Of a stretch of 43,365 bases of DNA, positions 42,567 to 43,365 are shown one piece after another. Source of the DNA: Candidatus Margulisiibacteriota bacterium (GTDB lineage: Bacteria; Margulisbacteria; Termititenacia; Termititenacales; Termititenacaceae); NCBI GenBank assembly GCA_031274525.1, contig JAISQA010000064.1, positions 1-43,365 on the forward strand, read 5' to 3'. The position numbers and the translations under genes were made by a program. Each line of letters opens with the position of its first letter. Position 1 is the stretch's first letter. Under the pieces are notes generated by a model that searched no databases, was not told the DNA's origin, and saw nothing but the letters and a program-made list of their open reading frames with translations.

Positions 42567-43025
42567 TTATAATTCCGGCGGAGAGATAATTTCAACAGGA
42601 ATATAGTTTTGCGCTGAATTTATAAGGGCGACCATTCTGCGGGTTTTCACTTTAACAAGATGCGTAAAATTCCAGCTTAATAAAATGCCTATTTGGTTAG
42701 CAGCTGCCACCGCTACATGCACCGCATCGTCAAAATATTTAGCCGGGAAAATATTTTGTTCCACATAAAGTTTAGCTAAAGCTATGGCTGTTTTTGATAC
42801 TGGCAACACGGTAAAATTCTCTGACAAAGACAACATTTTATTCCGCAATGGCGGCGGGGAGTTTTTCAGCTCGTCTATAACCGTATCCGAAATAAATACT
42901 TCGCAATCTTTGAGACGTTTCCATGCTGATTTAGTGAACTCCATCCGCTCCGGTGTTCGCTCGTCAAACATAGCGCTTATAACAGAAGTGTCTAAATAAA
43001 TTTTTAGTCTGGCTGTATTGAGCAT
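42567..43025 (-). CDS. PIN-domain ribonuclease (VapC-like toxin)
   Basis: 152 residues. LDTSVIS with Asp12, an acidic residue in VIDELKN, and the FDDAVHVAVAAA helix followed by LLSWNFTHL mark the PIN fold; the metal-binding acids are present. PIN toxins cut RNA and are held by a small antitoxin. It starts directly after the antitoxin stop (TAAATG). Beside an insertion-sequence end. Confidence 0.87.
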   Translation of the reverse strand: MLNTARLKIYLDTSVISAMFDERTPERMEFTKSAWKRLKDCEVFISDTVIDELKNSPPPLRNKMLSLSENFTVLPVSKTAIALAKLYVEQNIFPAKYFDDAVHVAVAAANQIGILLSWNFTHLVKVKTRRMVALINSAQNYIPVEIISPPEL

Positions 43026-43193
43026 TTATTTGTTCAGCCGCGCATATGCTTTTAACGCACGCAGGATGTGTAATTCCTTCAGCATCGCGTCATTTGGAAA
43101 CTCGCTTTTCGCTTCTTTCTCCAATTTACCAACAATACTTTCCGAAATTCGTAAATTTTTAGAAGCTACTTTATAATCAAACATGGGCGTCAT
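43026..43193 (-). CDS. Antitoxin partner of the PIN toxin
   Basis: 55 residues: MTPMFDYKVASKNLRISESIVGKLEKEAKSEFPNDAMLKELHILRALKAYARLNK in outline, a short N-terminal strand region followed by helices, not assigned to a named family. ATG 43193 is chosen because AGAGGAA lies 6 nt upstream; a longer frame reaches into the insertion-sequence end and is rejected. An extended -10 (TGGTATAAT, TATAAT at 43215-43220) drives the pair. First gene of the toxin-antitoxin operon. Confidence 0.75.
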   Translation of the reverse strand: MTPMFDYKVASKNLRISESIVGKLEKEAKSEFPNDAMLKELHILRALKAYARLNK

Positions 43194-43239
43194 TTTTATT
43201 TCCTCTTGGCTCAAATTATACCATATCTGCAGAACGTTA

Positions 43240-43365
43240 CTGACGCCGCATTGGTTGGTCACATAGGTAACACTTTAAGAGGATGTAATTTTAACAGATT
43301 TAAGGTAATTATTGGGGGATAAGAAGGCAATACTGCCGTGCGGCCGGATAGAGTTGTATTCGTGT
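43240..43365 (-). mobile_element. End of an IS3/IS481-type insertion sequence (partial)
   Basis: The fragment holds the transposase C-terminus and, after its stop, TGTTACCTATGTGACC (about 43253-43271 region), which resembles IS481/IS3 terminal repeats. The element is cut by the window edge, and its outer boundary is close to the toxin-antitoxin promoter. Confidence 0.65.
43275..43364 (-). CDS. Transposase (integrase core) C-terminal fragment
   Basis: The last 29 codons, cut by the window end. HEYNSIRPHGSI is the YNxxRPH signature at the end of the DDE integrase core of IS3/IS481 transposases, followed by a short tail and TAA at 43275-43277. The rest of the gene is outside the window. Confidence 0.82.
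   Translation of the reverse strand, partial: HEYNSIRPHGSIAFLSPNNYLKSVKITSS

Overview
The window looks like a chromosomal segment of an uncultured diderm (Gram-negative) bacterium. The evidence is a Lol-type lipoprotein-release ABC system with a LolA-like partner, an outer-membrane beta-barrel protein, a lipobox lipoprotein, a complete Rrf2/sulfur-transfer neighbourhood and an Amj-type lipid II flippase. The lineage cannot be fixed without a search; a candidate phylum of the Margulisbacteria or Elusimicrobia sort is only a guess. No rRNA, tRNA or CRISPR array was found. Most of the window is moderately GC-rich and densely coded. The first ~2.15 kb (sugar genes) is clearly more AT-rich.

Layout. 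1-2151: end of a galactofuranose/polysaccharide cluster (glf 3' end, GT2 glycosyltransferase, GT-C-like membrane protein). 2173-6849: a compact + strand run (Cys-rich small protein, metX, unknown 86-aa protein, SPL-like radical SAM, bioA, bioD). 6850-8190: terminators, a promoter whose spacer is a run of 11 C, an overlapping leader peptide, a surface lipoprotein and a tandem pair of palindromic repeats. 8194-13504 (- strand): GIY-YIG nuclease, prfC, Na/Pi transporter, glmM, purS. 13603-17200 (+): unknown 508-aa protein, metG, trxA. 17225-17395: putative small RNA with two C-rich hairpin loops. 17458-24736 (mostly -): ruvA, ruvC, ligA, amj, queD, murI and a short priA. 24757-26036: antiporter-like membrane protein and a 53-aa prepilin-like peptide. 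26180-27450 (+): leuB and a DUF1858 protein. 27503-30725 (-): xerD, M15 peptidase, rsmA, pdxA. 30780-37302 (+): M23 peptidase, YgjP-like protease, and an ABC/permease/permease/LolA-like set interrupted by a DUF559 nuclease cassette. 37303-42130: Rrf2 regulator, an outer-membrane protein gene without a start codon, and a sulfur operon (DsrE-like, TusA-like, large class V aminotransferase). 42567-43365: PIN toxin/antitoxin pair next to the end of an insertion sequence.

Most interesting structure. (1) The DUF559 gene is bracketed by 68-bp inverted repeats that differ almost only by compensatory changes in two hairpins, which suggests a nuclease-associated mobile cassette. (2) A second palindromic repeat family (stem variable, 14-nt loop TTCGNCTNCGCTCA) lies next to the GIY-YIG gene, in the trxA leader and, in a looser form, in the bioA 3' end. 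(3) The lipoprotein has a poly-C promoter spacer plus a T9 tract in an overlapping upstream ORF, the signature of a phase-variable surface antigen. (4) A candidate C-rich-loop sRNA has a loop complementary to the Shine-Dalgarno region of the Lol-like operon. (5) Many genes have a TATAAT-like box only 6-8 nt before the start codon, pointing to widespread leaderless transcripts.
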